From assembly GCF_000337375.1 (NCBI RefSeq), contig NZ_AOJG01000020.1:1-53281 (forward strand): a stretch of 53,281 bases of DNA. The letters run 5' to 3'. This document shows, piece after piece, positions 16,085 to 22,984 of the stretch. Numbering within the stretch: the first letter of the stretch is position 1; the number at the start of each line of letters is the position of its first letter. The DNA comes from Halorubrum lipolyticum DSM 21995 (GTDB taxonomy: Archaea > Halobacteriota > Halobacteria > Halobacteriales > Haloferacaceae). A model generated the notes under the pieces. That model had not been told where the DNA came from. It saw nothing but the letters and a program-made list of their open reading frames with translations, and made no database searches. The translations under genes were made by a program, and so were the position numbers.

Positions 16085-18139
16085 GTGTCACAGCAGTTGG
16101 CCGAGGTCGAGACGCTGTTCCTCCACGAGGCGCGGAGCGACTACACCGTCGTCGCGAACCGAGACGGGAGTCGGGTGCTCCGCGGGCGGCTCGAACTCAA
16201 GGAGACCTCCGCGGGGCCGCGCCCGGGGAAGTTCCGAGTGATCCGCGACGGCGAGGACCAGCCCCGCCAGCCCGACGAGTTCGTCGACCTCGCCCGCGCG
16301 GCCGGCCGGATCCGGATCTCCGAGCAGACCTCGCCGGAGAACCGAAAGCGGCTGAAAGAGATGCTCGACGGCTACCAGCTGGAGGCGACGGCGGTCCGGA
16401 CCTGCCGGCGCTGCGCGAACGACGGCCGGTACGGCCCCATCACGAGCGACGGCGCGATCGAGCACAACGGCGAGCTGATCTGCCGCGACTGCGCCCGCAG
16501 AGAGCTCGAACGCGAGCTCTCTTATAAAGGCGAGTTCACGGGCGCCGCCGAGGAGCGCCTCGAAGAGCTCCTCTACGAGTCGGGCGACCTCGACCGGATC
16601 GTCAACCTTCTGCAAGGCGGACTCGACCCCGACCTCACCAAGTACGACGAGGTCTCCGCCAACGTCGACGACGTCTCGCCGGTCCGGACCGAGGACCTCG
16701 ACCTGCATCCGGACCTGTCCGCGCACCTGCAAGGCCGCTTCGAGGAGCTGCTCCCGGTCCAGAGCCTCTCCGTGCGGAACGGCCTCTTGGACGGCGACGA
16801 CCAGCTCGTCGTGAGCGCGACCGCGACCGGGAAGACGCTGGTCGGCGAACTGGCGGGGATCGACCGGGCGCTGAAGGGGGACGGAAAGCTCCTCTTTTTA
16901 GTCCCGCTCGTCGCGCTCGCCAACCAGAAGCACGAGGACTTCAAGGACCGCTACGGCGACCGGCTGAACGTCTCGATCCGCGTCGGCTCCTCGCGGGTGA
17001 ACGACGACGGCAACCGCTTCGACCCGAACGCCGACGTGATCGTCGGCACCTACGAGGGGATCGACCACGCGCTCCGCACCGGGAAGGACCTCGGCGACAT
17101 CGGCACCGTCGTCATCGACGAGGTCCACACGCTGAAAGAAGGCGAGCGCGGCCACCGCCTCGACGGCCTCATCTCGCGACTGAAGTACTACAGCGAAGAG
17201 CGGATGGCGACCCACGAGGGCTACGGCGGCACGCAGTTCGTCTACCTCTCGGCGACGGTCGGGAACCCCGAGTGGCTCGCCGAGAAGCTCCGGGCGACGC
17301 TCATCGAGTACGAGGAGCGACCCGTCCCCATCGAGCGCCACGTCACCTTCGCGGACAGCCGCGAGAAGGCCGACATCGCGGACAAGCTCGTGAAGCGGGA
17401 GTTCGACACGAAGTCGTCGAAGGGGTACCGCGGGCAGACGATCATCTTCACGAACTCCCGGCGGCGCTGCCACGAGATCAGCCGGAAGCTCCGGTACGAC
17501 TCCGCGCCGTACCACGCCGGGCTCGACTACAAGCGCCGGAAGAAAGTCGAGCGGCAGTTCGGGAACCAGGACCTCTCGGCGGTCGTCACCACCGCGGCGC
17601 TCGCGGCCGGGGTCGACTTCCCCGCCTCGCAGGTGATCTTCGACTCGCTGGCGATGGGGATCGAGTGGCTCTCCGTCCAGGAGTTCTCGCAGATGCTCGG
17701 CCGGGCCGGTCGGCCGGACTACCACGATCGCGGGCGCGTCTACCTCCTCGTCGAGCCCGACGGCGTCTACCACAACTCCATGGACCGCACCGAAGACGAG
17801 GTCGCGTTCACCCTCCTCAAAGGCGAGATGGAAGACGTGGCGACCCACTACGACGAGACCGCCGCGGTCGAGGAGACGCTGGCGAACGTCGTGGTCGCGG
17901 GCAAGAAGGCCAAGCGGCTCAACGACCGGATGATCGGCGAGGTGCCGACGAAACACGCGATCGGCAAGCTGCTGGAGTGGGAGTTCATCGACGGCTTCGA
18001 GCCGACGCCGCTCGGCCGCGGGATCACGCGTCACTTCCTCGCACCCGACGAGGCGTTCTTCATGCTCGACGCGATCCGGAAGGGGACCGACCCCTACCAG
18101 GTCGTCGCCGACCTCGAACTGCGCGACGACGAGGAGTGA
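16085..18139 (+). CDS. superfamily 2 DNA/RNA helicase with zinc-finger-like N-terminus
   Basis: This 684-residue protein has a haloarchaeal N-terminal region, then CRRCANDGRYGP...CRDC (residues ~107-140), which should bind zinc. The helicase core follows: Walker A SATATGKT (~245), FLVPLVALANQKHEDF, VGTYEGIDHAL, DEVHTL (~342, so DEVH not DEAD), YLSATVGNP, IIFTNSRRRCHEISRKL, TTAALAAGVDFP and FSQMLGRAGRPDYHDRG. The order resembles Ski2/Hel308-type helicases, with a C-terminal winged-helix-like part. It is probably an RNA or DNA remodelling helicase; the substrate is unknown. GTG start follows a TATA-like GAAATACC at about 30 nt. Confidence 0.88.
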   Translation: MSQQLAEVETLFLHEARSDYTVVANRDGSRVLRGRLELKETSAGPRPGKFRVIRDGEDQPRQPDEFVDLARAAGRIRISEQTSPENRKRLKEMLDGYQLEATAVRTCRRCANDGRYGPITSDGAIEHNGELICRDCARRELERELSYKGEFTGAAEERLEELLYESGDLDRIVNLLQGGLDPDLTKYDEVSANVDDVSPVRTEDLDLHPDLSAHLQGRFEELLPVQSLSVRNGLLDGDDQLVVSATATGKTLVGELAGIDRALKGDGKLLFLVPLVALANQKHEDFKDRYGDRLNVSIRVGSSRVNDDGNRFDPNADVIVGTYEGIDHALRTGKDLGDIGTVVIDEVHTLKEGERGHRLDGLISRLKYYSEERMATHEGYGGTQFVYLSATVGNPEWLAEKLRATLIEYEERPVPIERHVTFADSREKADIADKLVKREFDTKSSKGYRGQTIIFTNSRRRCHEISRKLRYDSAPYHAGLDYKRRKKVERQFGNQDLSAVVTTAALAAGVDFPASQVIFDSLAMGIEWLSVQEFSQMLGRAGRPDYHDRGRVYLLVEPDGVYHNSMDRTEDEVAFTLLKGEMEDVATHYDETAAVEETLANVVVAGKKAKRLNDRMIGEVPTKHAIGKLLEWEFIDGFEPTPLGRGITRHFLAPDEAFFMLDAIRKGTDPYQVVADLELRDDEE

Positions 18140-18193
18140 GAATCCGCCGCGCAACGAAACTCTTTACCGGTCGATGCGGGTACGTATGGGTGC

Positions 18194-18264
18194 GGGACCG
18201 TGGGTTAGTGGTATACTCCGGGCCTTGGGTGCCCGTGACCCCGGTTCGAATCCGGGCGGTCCCA
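18194..18264 (+). tRNA. tRNA-Pro (anticodon UGG)
   Basis: A complete cloverleaf: acceptor GGGACCG pairs with CGGTCCC, anticodon stem CGGGC/GCCCG with loop CTTGGGT gives anticodon TGG, and T-stem CCGGG encloses TTCGAAT. The last base A is the discriminator; CCA is not encoded. A TATA-like CTTTACC lies about 30 nt upstream. No intron. Confidence 0.96.
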
Positions 18265-18383
18265 TCCCGAAATTTCTGCTCGGTATCGCTCCAGCACCGA
18301 CCGACGGCGACGACGCCGCTCTCCGATCCGGTCGCCGCCTTTCGAAATCCTTTTGTCTCGAATCGGCGTTGGTCCGAGTGCGA

Positions 18384-18457
18384 GCCGCCTTAGCTCAGAC
18401 TGGGAGAGCACTCGACTGAAGATCGAGCTGTCCCCCGTTCAAATCGGGGAGGCGGCA
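18384..18457 (+). tRNA. tRNA-Phe (anticodon GAA)
   Basis: A complete cloverleaf: acceptor GCCGCCT/AGGCGGC, anticodon stem CTCGA/TCGAG with loop CTGAAGA giving GAA, and T-stem CCCCG/CGGGG around TTCAAAT. Discriminator A, no encoded CCA, no intron. An upstream CTTTTGTC near 18350 may be its promoter. A broken copy of its 3' half lies 35 nt downstream. Confidence 0.96.
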
Positions 18458-18460
18458 TGC

Positions 18461-18465
18461 TTTTT
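18461..18465 (+). terminator. T-tract after tRNA-Phe
   Basis: TTTTT starts 4 nt after the tRNA 3' end, the usual short T-run terminator of archaeal tRNA genes. Confidence 0.55.
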
Positions 18466-18492
18466 CACGTGAACAGCATCTGTGAGCCCCGC

Positions 18493-18591
18493 CTGAAGAT
18501 CGAGCTGTCCCCCGTCCCCGTGAGCGTAGCGAGCGGGGAACAGTGAGACGACCGAAGGGAATCTCACGCGTTTCAAATCGGGGAGGCGGCA
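18493..18591 (+). pseudogene. tRNA-Phe 3'-half copy interrupted by a 57-nt insert
   Basis: Bases 18493-18514 repeat exactly the 22 nt of tRNA-Phe from the anticodon loop to the T-stem (18416-18437). Bases 18572-18591 repeat exactly the last 20 nt (18438-18457). Between them is a 57-nt insert (18515-18571) at the start of the T-loop, which contains two hairpins: CCCCG...CGGGG and GTGAGA...TCTCAC. No 5' half exists, so no tRNA can form. A repeated tRNA 3' half is the classic scar of site-specific integration at a tRNA gene. Here only 35 nt separate the copies, so any element is gone or was tiny. Confidence 0.88.
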
Positions 18592-18683
18592 TATTTCGAG
18601 ACGGTGAGCGGAGCGAACCGTCGAGAAAACGACGCGATCCCGGTTCGGGCAGTCTCCGACTTCGATCGGGAGGAACGCTCATT

Positions 18684-19202
18684 ATGCCGCCGTCGCTATC
18701 CACACGGGTGAGCGACGACCCCCAAACCGACCGCGACGATCCCGACGACGGACCGCTCGCCAGCCGGAAGCGCCCGCTCCGGTACGTGATGAGCGCGGCG
18801 TACGTAATCGCGGGGATCACGCACTTCCTCGCGCCGACGGCGTTCGCGCGGGTCGTCCCGCCCGGCCTCCCGCGACCGCGCGCCCTCGTGTACCTCTCCG
18901 GGATCGCGGAGATCGGGCTGGGACTCGGGGTCGCGTGCGATCGGACGCGGCGCGGGTCGGCGTGGGGGATCATGGCGCTGCTCGGCGCCGTCTTCCCCGC
19001 GAACGTCTACATGGCGACCGACGACGTGGCGGCCGAGCTCGCGCCCGACCGCCTCTCGGGGATCGCTCGCGCGGCGGCGTGGGCGCGGCTCCCGCTGCAG
19101 GGCGTGTTGCTGCTGTGGGCGTGGTGGCACACGTCCCCGGACGCCGGGTCCGAAAGCGGCGCCGAGACCGAGGCGGAGACGAGAGCTGAGGCGGCGAGCT
19201 AA
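18684..19202 (+). CDS. DoxX-like membrane protein
   Basis: The product is 172 residues. After a polar N-terminus of about 35 residues come four hydrophobic segments: RYVMSAAYVIAGITHFLAP, RALVYLSGIAEIGLGLGVA, AWGIMALLGAVFPANVYM and ARLPLQGVLLLWAWWHT. The first two with HFLAP and SGIAEI are typical of DoxX/DoxD-like quinone-associated membrane proteins. The ATG at 18684 is preferred over upstream in-frame codons that would translate the tRNA pseudogene region into a basic, non-acidic sequence. The C-terminal tail is Glu/Ala/Thr rich. It converges with the next gene with a 4-nt overlap. Confidence 0.75.
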   Translation: MPPSLSTRVSDDPQTDRDDPDDGPLASRKRPLRYVMSAAYVIAGITHFLAPTAFARVVPPGLPRPRALVYLSGIAEIGLGLGVACDRTRRGSAWGIMALLGAVFPANVYMATDDVAAELAPDRLSGIARAAAWARLPLQGVLLLWAWWHTSPDAGSESGAETEAETRAEAAS

Positions 19203-19486
19203 GCGCCGGGACGGAGCGGCGCCGCGCAGCGGCGACAGTAGTCGAAACCCGACTCGTTGGCCGCGCCGCACTGGGGGCACGTCGCGGTCGAATGGCTCGA
19301 GTCGTCCGCCGATCCCGGGCCGTACTCCTCGTCTTCCGTATACTTCTCTACCTCTCCGGCCCGTCGGCGCCGGCGGAGGTCGCGTCCCTCCCGGACGATC
19401 CCGCGGAGCACGCGGAGTCCGGCACCGAGGGCGACGAGCAGGAGCGCCCCCGTGACGGCGAGGTAGATCGCCCCGAGATCGATCAT
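19199..19486 (-). CDS. membrane-anchored zinc-ribbon protein
   Basis: The 95 residues comprise one N-terminal membrane helix (YLAVTGALLLVALGAGLRVL), a basic helix REGRDLRRRRRAGEVEKY, an acidic linker, and a C-terminal zinc ribbon CPQCGAANESGFDYCRRC. The ribbon would lie in the cytoplasm. Such anchored ribbons are common in haloarchaea and their partners are unknown. The stop overlaps the convergent gene by 4 nt. Confidence 0.78.
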   Translation of the reverse strand: MIDLGAIYLAVTGALLLVALGAGLRVLRGIVREGRDLRRRRRAGEVEKYTEDEEYGPGSADDSSHSTATCPQCGAANESGFDYCRRCAAPLRPGA

Positions 19487-19561
19487 ACGAGCCCTACGGG
19501 CCGCGGACGTAGATATTGTGGGACGATCGCACGGGACACGGCCGACCGCAGCGCCCGGGAG

Positions 19562-20077
19562 TCAGTACCGGAGCGTGGCGTCGAGGATGCCGGCCGTCTG
19601 CCCGGCGCCGACGACCGCGAGTGCGACTGCGGTCAACGTCGCCGACGGCGCGACCGCGACGCCGAGCGCCCCGGCGACACAGCAGACGGCGCCGAAGTCG
19701 TAGATCCGGGCGCCCGCCTCGACGCGCCTCCGAGTACGGGCGAACCCGACGGCCGGGAGGAGCGCCCAGCCGTACAGCGAGACCGCGAGCAGCGCCTCCG
19801 GGGAGACGCCGAGAGTCCCGTCGAGCGCGAGGAACCCCGCGACGCCCGCGAGCGTGACGGGCGTGCCCGCGAGGACGACGAGCTTCCACGTCCGGAGCAC
19901 GCCCTCGGCCATGTCGCGCCACGAGGCCGCGACGAACGCGACGAGCAGGACGCTCATGACGACGTGCGCGACGAACAGCGCGTGCGTCGAGACGACGCCG
20001 AGGGCCGTCGCGGCGACGACGAGCCACGCCGCCGGCACGAGCAGCGCCGGACCGTTCTCGCGGAGGCGTCGGAACAC
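19562..20077 (-). CDS. polytopic membrane protein, unknown function
   Basis: The 171 residues have about five hydrophobic segments (LLVPAAWLVVAATALGVV, FVAHVVMSVLLVAFVAA, VTLAGVAGFLALDG, LLAVSLYGWALLPAVGFA, VALAVVGAGQTAGILDA) and few charged loops. The gene is alone, with the 284-nt intergenic region upstream shared with the divergent cold-shock gene. That region shows no other gene. I do not recognise a family. Confidence 0.7.
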   Translation of the reverse strand: MFRRLRENGPALLVPAAWLVVAATALGVVSTHALFVAHVVMSVLLVAFVAASWRDMAEGVLRTWKLVVLAGTPVTLAGVAGFLALDGTLGVSPEALLAVSLYGWALLPAVGFARTRRRVEAGARIYDFGAVCCVAGALGVAVAPSATLTAVALAVVGAGQTAGILDATLRY

Positions 20078-20324
20078 GACGGAGCGGTTCGGCGCGGTCC
20101 GGCATAAGCGTCGGGGCGATCCCCCGGGCGATCATTCGGCACCGGCAACGTCTGCGCCCGTCTGCCGAGTCGATCGGATCCGGACTTCGGAGCGTTTCGG
20201 GGACGAAACAGCCGGATCGGTCGGGCTCTCGGATCGAGTCCGGTCGTACGGTCACCGATCGTCGCGATCGTCGCCGATTGGGGAAACGAATGTCCGCCTA
20301 CACCCGTGGTAACTGTACACTCGC

Positions 20325-20333
20325 AATCCTTAT
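20325..20333 (+). promoter_or_regulatory. TATA-like box of the cold-shock gene
   Basis: AATCCTTAT lies about 30 nt before the cold-shock ATG at 20362, in an otherwise GC-rich region. A second out-of-frame ATG at 20357 lies just before the true start. Confidence 0.45.
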
Positions 20334-20361
20334 GCCGGGACGGGGCGTCCGTTAGGATGCA

Positions 20362-20556
20362 ATGGCGACCGGAAAGGTTGATTTCTTCAACGACACTGGC
20401 GGCTACGGATTTATTGAGACTGACGACGCTGACGACGACGTGTTCTTCCACATGGAAGACGTCGAAGGGCCGGACCTCGAAGAGGGCCAGGAGCTCGAGT
20501 TCGACATCGAGTCCTCGCCCAAGGGGCCCCGCGCGTCCAACGTCGTTCGGCAGTAA
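20362..20556 (+). CDS. cspA: cold-shock protein, CspA family
   Basis: The 64 residues are a single cold-shock domain: GKVDFFNDTGGYGFIETDD holds the first RNA-binding motif and DDVFFHMEDVEG the second. In bacterial CspA these read KGFGFI and VFVHF, so the aromatic binding surface is largely kept (F, Y, F, F, F, H). It binds single-stranded nucleic acids and acts as an RNA chaperone. It is much more acidic than bacterial homologues, as expected in a high-salt cytoplasm. Confidence 0.95.
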   Translation: MATGKVDFFNDTGGYGFIETDDADDDVFFHMEDVEGPDLEEGQELEFDIESSPKGPRASNVVRQ

Positions 20557-20784
20557 GCCGATCCGATACGGTGGGTCGGTCCGGCTGACGCCGAACGCGA
20601 CTCTGACACGCGACAACGAGACTTCTGCCCGCCCCCGGACGCACGTCCGACGCGGGTTCTTATCACGACACTGAGCGTCGCCGCCGCCGATCGGTCGAGC
20701 CGTCACGGACGGTTCGGGCGGCGACGACGAGCGGCGCGCTCGTCGCGCGCCAATTTATAAGAGAGGAGCGGCGCGACCGCCGAG

Positions 20785-21099
20785 TCAGATATGTTGCCCG
20801 AAGAGCCCCCGGCCCTTGGTCACCTCGACGTCGCCCTCGACTTTCGTCTGGCACGCGAGGCGCACGTCGTGGCTCGGGTGGTGCGGCGGGAACCAGAGGC
20901 GGGCCTTCTCCTTTTTCCCCGGCTCGCTCACCTCGCCGTCGACCTGAACCGCACAGGAACCGCACGACCCCGAGCCCCGGCAGTTGAGCTGCTTCATCTT
21001 GCCGTTGTACACGGAGAGCCCGGCCTCCGCCAACACGTCGCGCAACACGTCGCCCTTCTCGCACTCGATCTCTTCTCCCTGGTAGGATACGGTCGGCAT
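20785..21099 (-). CDS. 2Fe-2S ferredoxin
   Basis: The 104 residues form a plant-type ferredoxin fold. Cluster ligands are in NCRGSGSCGSCAVQV (three Cys) and LACQTKV (fourth Cys). The start at MPTVSYQGEE is chosen because ten upstream in-frame codons encode a basic, unconserved sequence. A HPSHDVRLAC segment before the last Cys is typical of haloarchaeal ferredoxins of this size. It carries single electrons in the cytoplasm; its reductase partner is not encoded nearby. Confidence 0.9.
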   Translation of the reverse strand: MPTVSYQGEEIECEKGDVLRDVLAEAGLSVYNGKMKQLNCRGSGSCGSCAVQVDGEVSEPGKKEKARLWFPPHHPSHDVRLACQTKVEGDVEVTKGRGLFGQHI

Positions 21100-21206
21100 A
21101 GACGATCGAGTGGTACGCGACCGACCCACAAAGAGTCTGGGTAACGCGATCGACGCGACCCCAAGCCGGGGCGAGCGTGCGCCGAACGTCTGACGACGGA
21201 CGGGGC

Positions 21207-21214
21207 GTTTTTTA
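21207..21214 (+). promoter_or_regulatory. TATA-like T-rich box before the zinc-ribbon gene
   Basis: GTTTTTTA lies about 26-30 nt before the ATG at 21240, a suitable TATA position. The same T6 run could be read as a terminator, but the nearest upstream gene is on the other strand. Confidence 0.5.
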
Positions 21215-21239
21215 CCCTCGGACCCGCAGGTGAAGCGTA

Positions 21240-22391
21240 ATGGGACTCAGGTGTCTGCTCGGGCACGATTTCGGCGAGCCCGAACTACGGCGCGAGCGCG
21301 AGGAGGACGGGAACGAGGTCGTCACCACCGTCACCGAGGTGAAAACCTGCGCTCGCTGCGGCGAGACGCAGGTGGTCAGCGAGAACACCGAGGTCACGAC
21401 GATGGAGCAGCTGACCGACGAGGCCACCGCCGCGGGCGACGAGCCGACCGGAGCCGACGCCGACCCGGAGCGCGGGCCCCCTGCGACGGGCATCGGAGGG
21501 ATCGGTTCCGACGGTGTGGAGGCCGGAGGCGGCTCGGGGAGTACGGATGCCGACGCCGCCGGATTCGGGGGCGACATCGACGGCGACGACGCCGTGATCA
21601 TCGACGAGAGACCCGGAGAGGAAGGACCGGCCGGTAGCGGCCGCGATCCGGGTCCGGCCGACGCCGGGACCGCGGAGGCGGCGCCCGACGATTCGGTCGC
21701 GTCGACGGCAGACGTGGGAGCGGACGCGGACGGCGAGACGGAGGCGGCCGACGACGGCGGCGCGGAGCTGATCGACGACGGCCCGTCGAGCGCGGGCGAC
21801 GAGGGCGACGGCCTCGAACCCGACGAGGGCGAGTACGCGGCGTACCCGGAGGCGGAGACGGCGGAGGCGGCGGAGACGCCCGCGGACGAAGAGCGCGCCG
21901 AGACCGACGACGGCGTGATCCTCGACGAGACGGAGGAGCCGGCCGACGACCGCGAGCGCGGCGCGTGGCCGGACGTGGACGAGTCGGACGAGGGGGACGG
22001 GGAGCCGACCCCGTGGCCCGAACACGGCGGCGAGGACGAGGGGTTCAGCGCCGAGGTCGGCGAGGGCGACGCGGGCGACGTGGAATTCGGCGGCGGGCTC
22101 ACGCCCGAGGCCGCGGACCCGCCCGCCGACGGCGAGGACGCGGAGTACGTCGAGGCGCCCGCGCCCGGGGCCGAGGGGGACGGGACGGCCGAGGGCGGGG
22201 CCGTGGTCGACGAGGGCGTCGAGATCACGCGCGGCGACAGCCCGGACCTCAGGACGTCGACCGCCGACGTGGCGACGGAGTACTACTGCCCCGAGTGCGA
22301 GATGACCCGCGCCGCCGACGGCAACTCCATGCGCGCGGGCGACATCTGTCCGGAGTGCAAGCGCGGGTACGTCGACGAGCGACCGGTCTGA
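21240..22391 (+). CDS. acidic protein with a zinc-binding motif at each end
   Basis: The 383 residues begin MGLRCLLGHDFGEPE with a first Cys pair in VKTCARCGETQV. About 240 residues of Asp/Glu/Gly/Ala-rich low complexity follow. A second zinc ribbon ends the chain: YYCPECEMTRAADGNSMRAGDICPECKRGYV. The central part has very few hydrophobic residues and is probably disordered, so the protein is two small metal-bound domains on a long flexible acidic tether. This layout recurs in haloarchaea with unknown function; nucleic-acid or protein binding is a guess. Confidence 0.78.
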   Translation: MGLRCLLGHDFGEPELRREREEDGNEVVTTVTEVKTCARCGETQVVSENTEVTTMEQLTDEATAAGDEPTGADADPERGPPATGIGGIGSDGVEAGGGSGSTDADAAGFGGDIDGDDAVIIDERPGEEGPAGSGRDPGPADAGTAEAAPDDSVASTADVGADADGETEAADDGGAELIDDGPSSAGDEGDGLEPDEGEYAAYPEAETAEAAETPADEERAETDDGVILDETEEPADDRERGAWPDVDESDEGDGEPTPWPEHGGEDEGFSAEVGEGDAGDVEFGGGLTPEAADPPADGEDAEYVEAPAPGAEGDGTAEGGAVVDEGVEITRGDSPDLRTSTADVATEYYCPECEMTRAADGNSMRAGDICPECKRGYVDERPV

Positions 22392-22512
22392 GCGCGGACG
22401 CGTCCCGAGCGGCGCCCGATCGATCGCCCGCCCGCGGCCCTCGATCGACGGTGAACCGGGCGAAGACCCCGTGACGAAACTGGTTTACGGCCCCCTGTCG
22501 AACGAACGCGGC

Positions 22513-22896
22513 ATGAAGGAGTACAAGATGCGACGCGGCGAGCATCTGGACGACCGTATGCCCGACTTGAAAGGCTCCATCGAGGAGTACTTCGGCGAGG
22601 TCACCGCCACGGAGGAGTGGCAGGGCCACGAGCTGTACGTCGTCGAGGACCCGGACAACCCCGTGTTCGACCGCATCGTCGCCGGCGCCGCGGAGTACGG
22701 CGGCAAGAAGGACAAGCTCGCGGTCCACTTCGAGGAGCGTCCAGCCGAGGACGTGATCGCCGAGGGGAACGCCGACGCCGCGGCCGACGCGGTCGACGCG
22801 AAAAACGAGTTCTTGCTGGAGGCGACCGGTCGCGACGCGAAGTCCCGGCGCGACTCGCTGAAGCGCGAAGTCGAGGACGACGCGCCCGACTACTGA
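22513..22896 (+). CDS. conserved archaeal protein, DUF5611-like
   Basis: The 127 residues start MKEYKMRRGEHLDDRMPDLK and continue IEEYFGEV, ELYVVEDP, and AAEYGGKKDKLAVHFEERPA, ending in an Ala/Asp/Lys-rich helical region. The pattern matches small haloarchaeal proteins annotated DUF5611 as I recall them. The ATG at 22513 is preferred over a GTG at 22471 because TATA-like GTTTACGG lies ~30 nt before it and the upstream codons are not conserved-looking. No catalytic motif is seen. Function unknown. Confidence 0.72.
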   Translation: MKEYKMRRGEHLDDRMPDLKGSIEEYFGEVTATEEWQGHELYVVEDPDNPVFDRIVAGAAEYGGKKDKLAVHFEERPAEDVIAEGNADAAADAVDAKNEFLLEATGRDAKSRRDSLKREVEDDAPDY

Positions 22897-22984
22897 ACGG
22901 TTCGCGCTGGACCGCCGAGCGGGCGCCGATCGAGGGACCGAGAGGTTGCAAACAGTTTAGTGCTCTCCGGCGAGGTACCGAGCC

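Noticed and set aside
18543-18683. Upstream extension of the DoxX-like gene into the tRNA-Phe copy
   Set aside because: The added 47 residues translate tRNA-derived and hairpin sequence, are basic, and do not fit the acidic composition of the proteome.
21208-21213. T6 run as a terminator
   Set aside because: No same-strand gene ends just upstream, and its distance to the ATG at 21240 fits a TATA-like element better.
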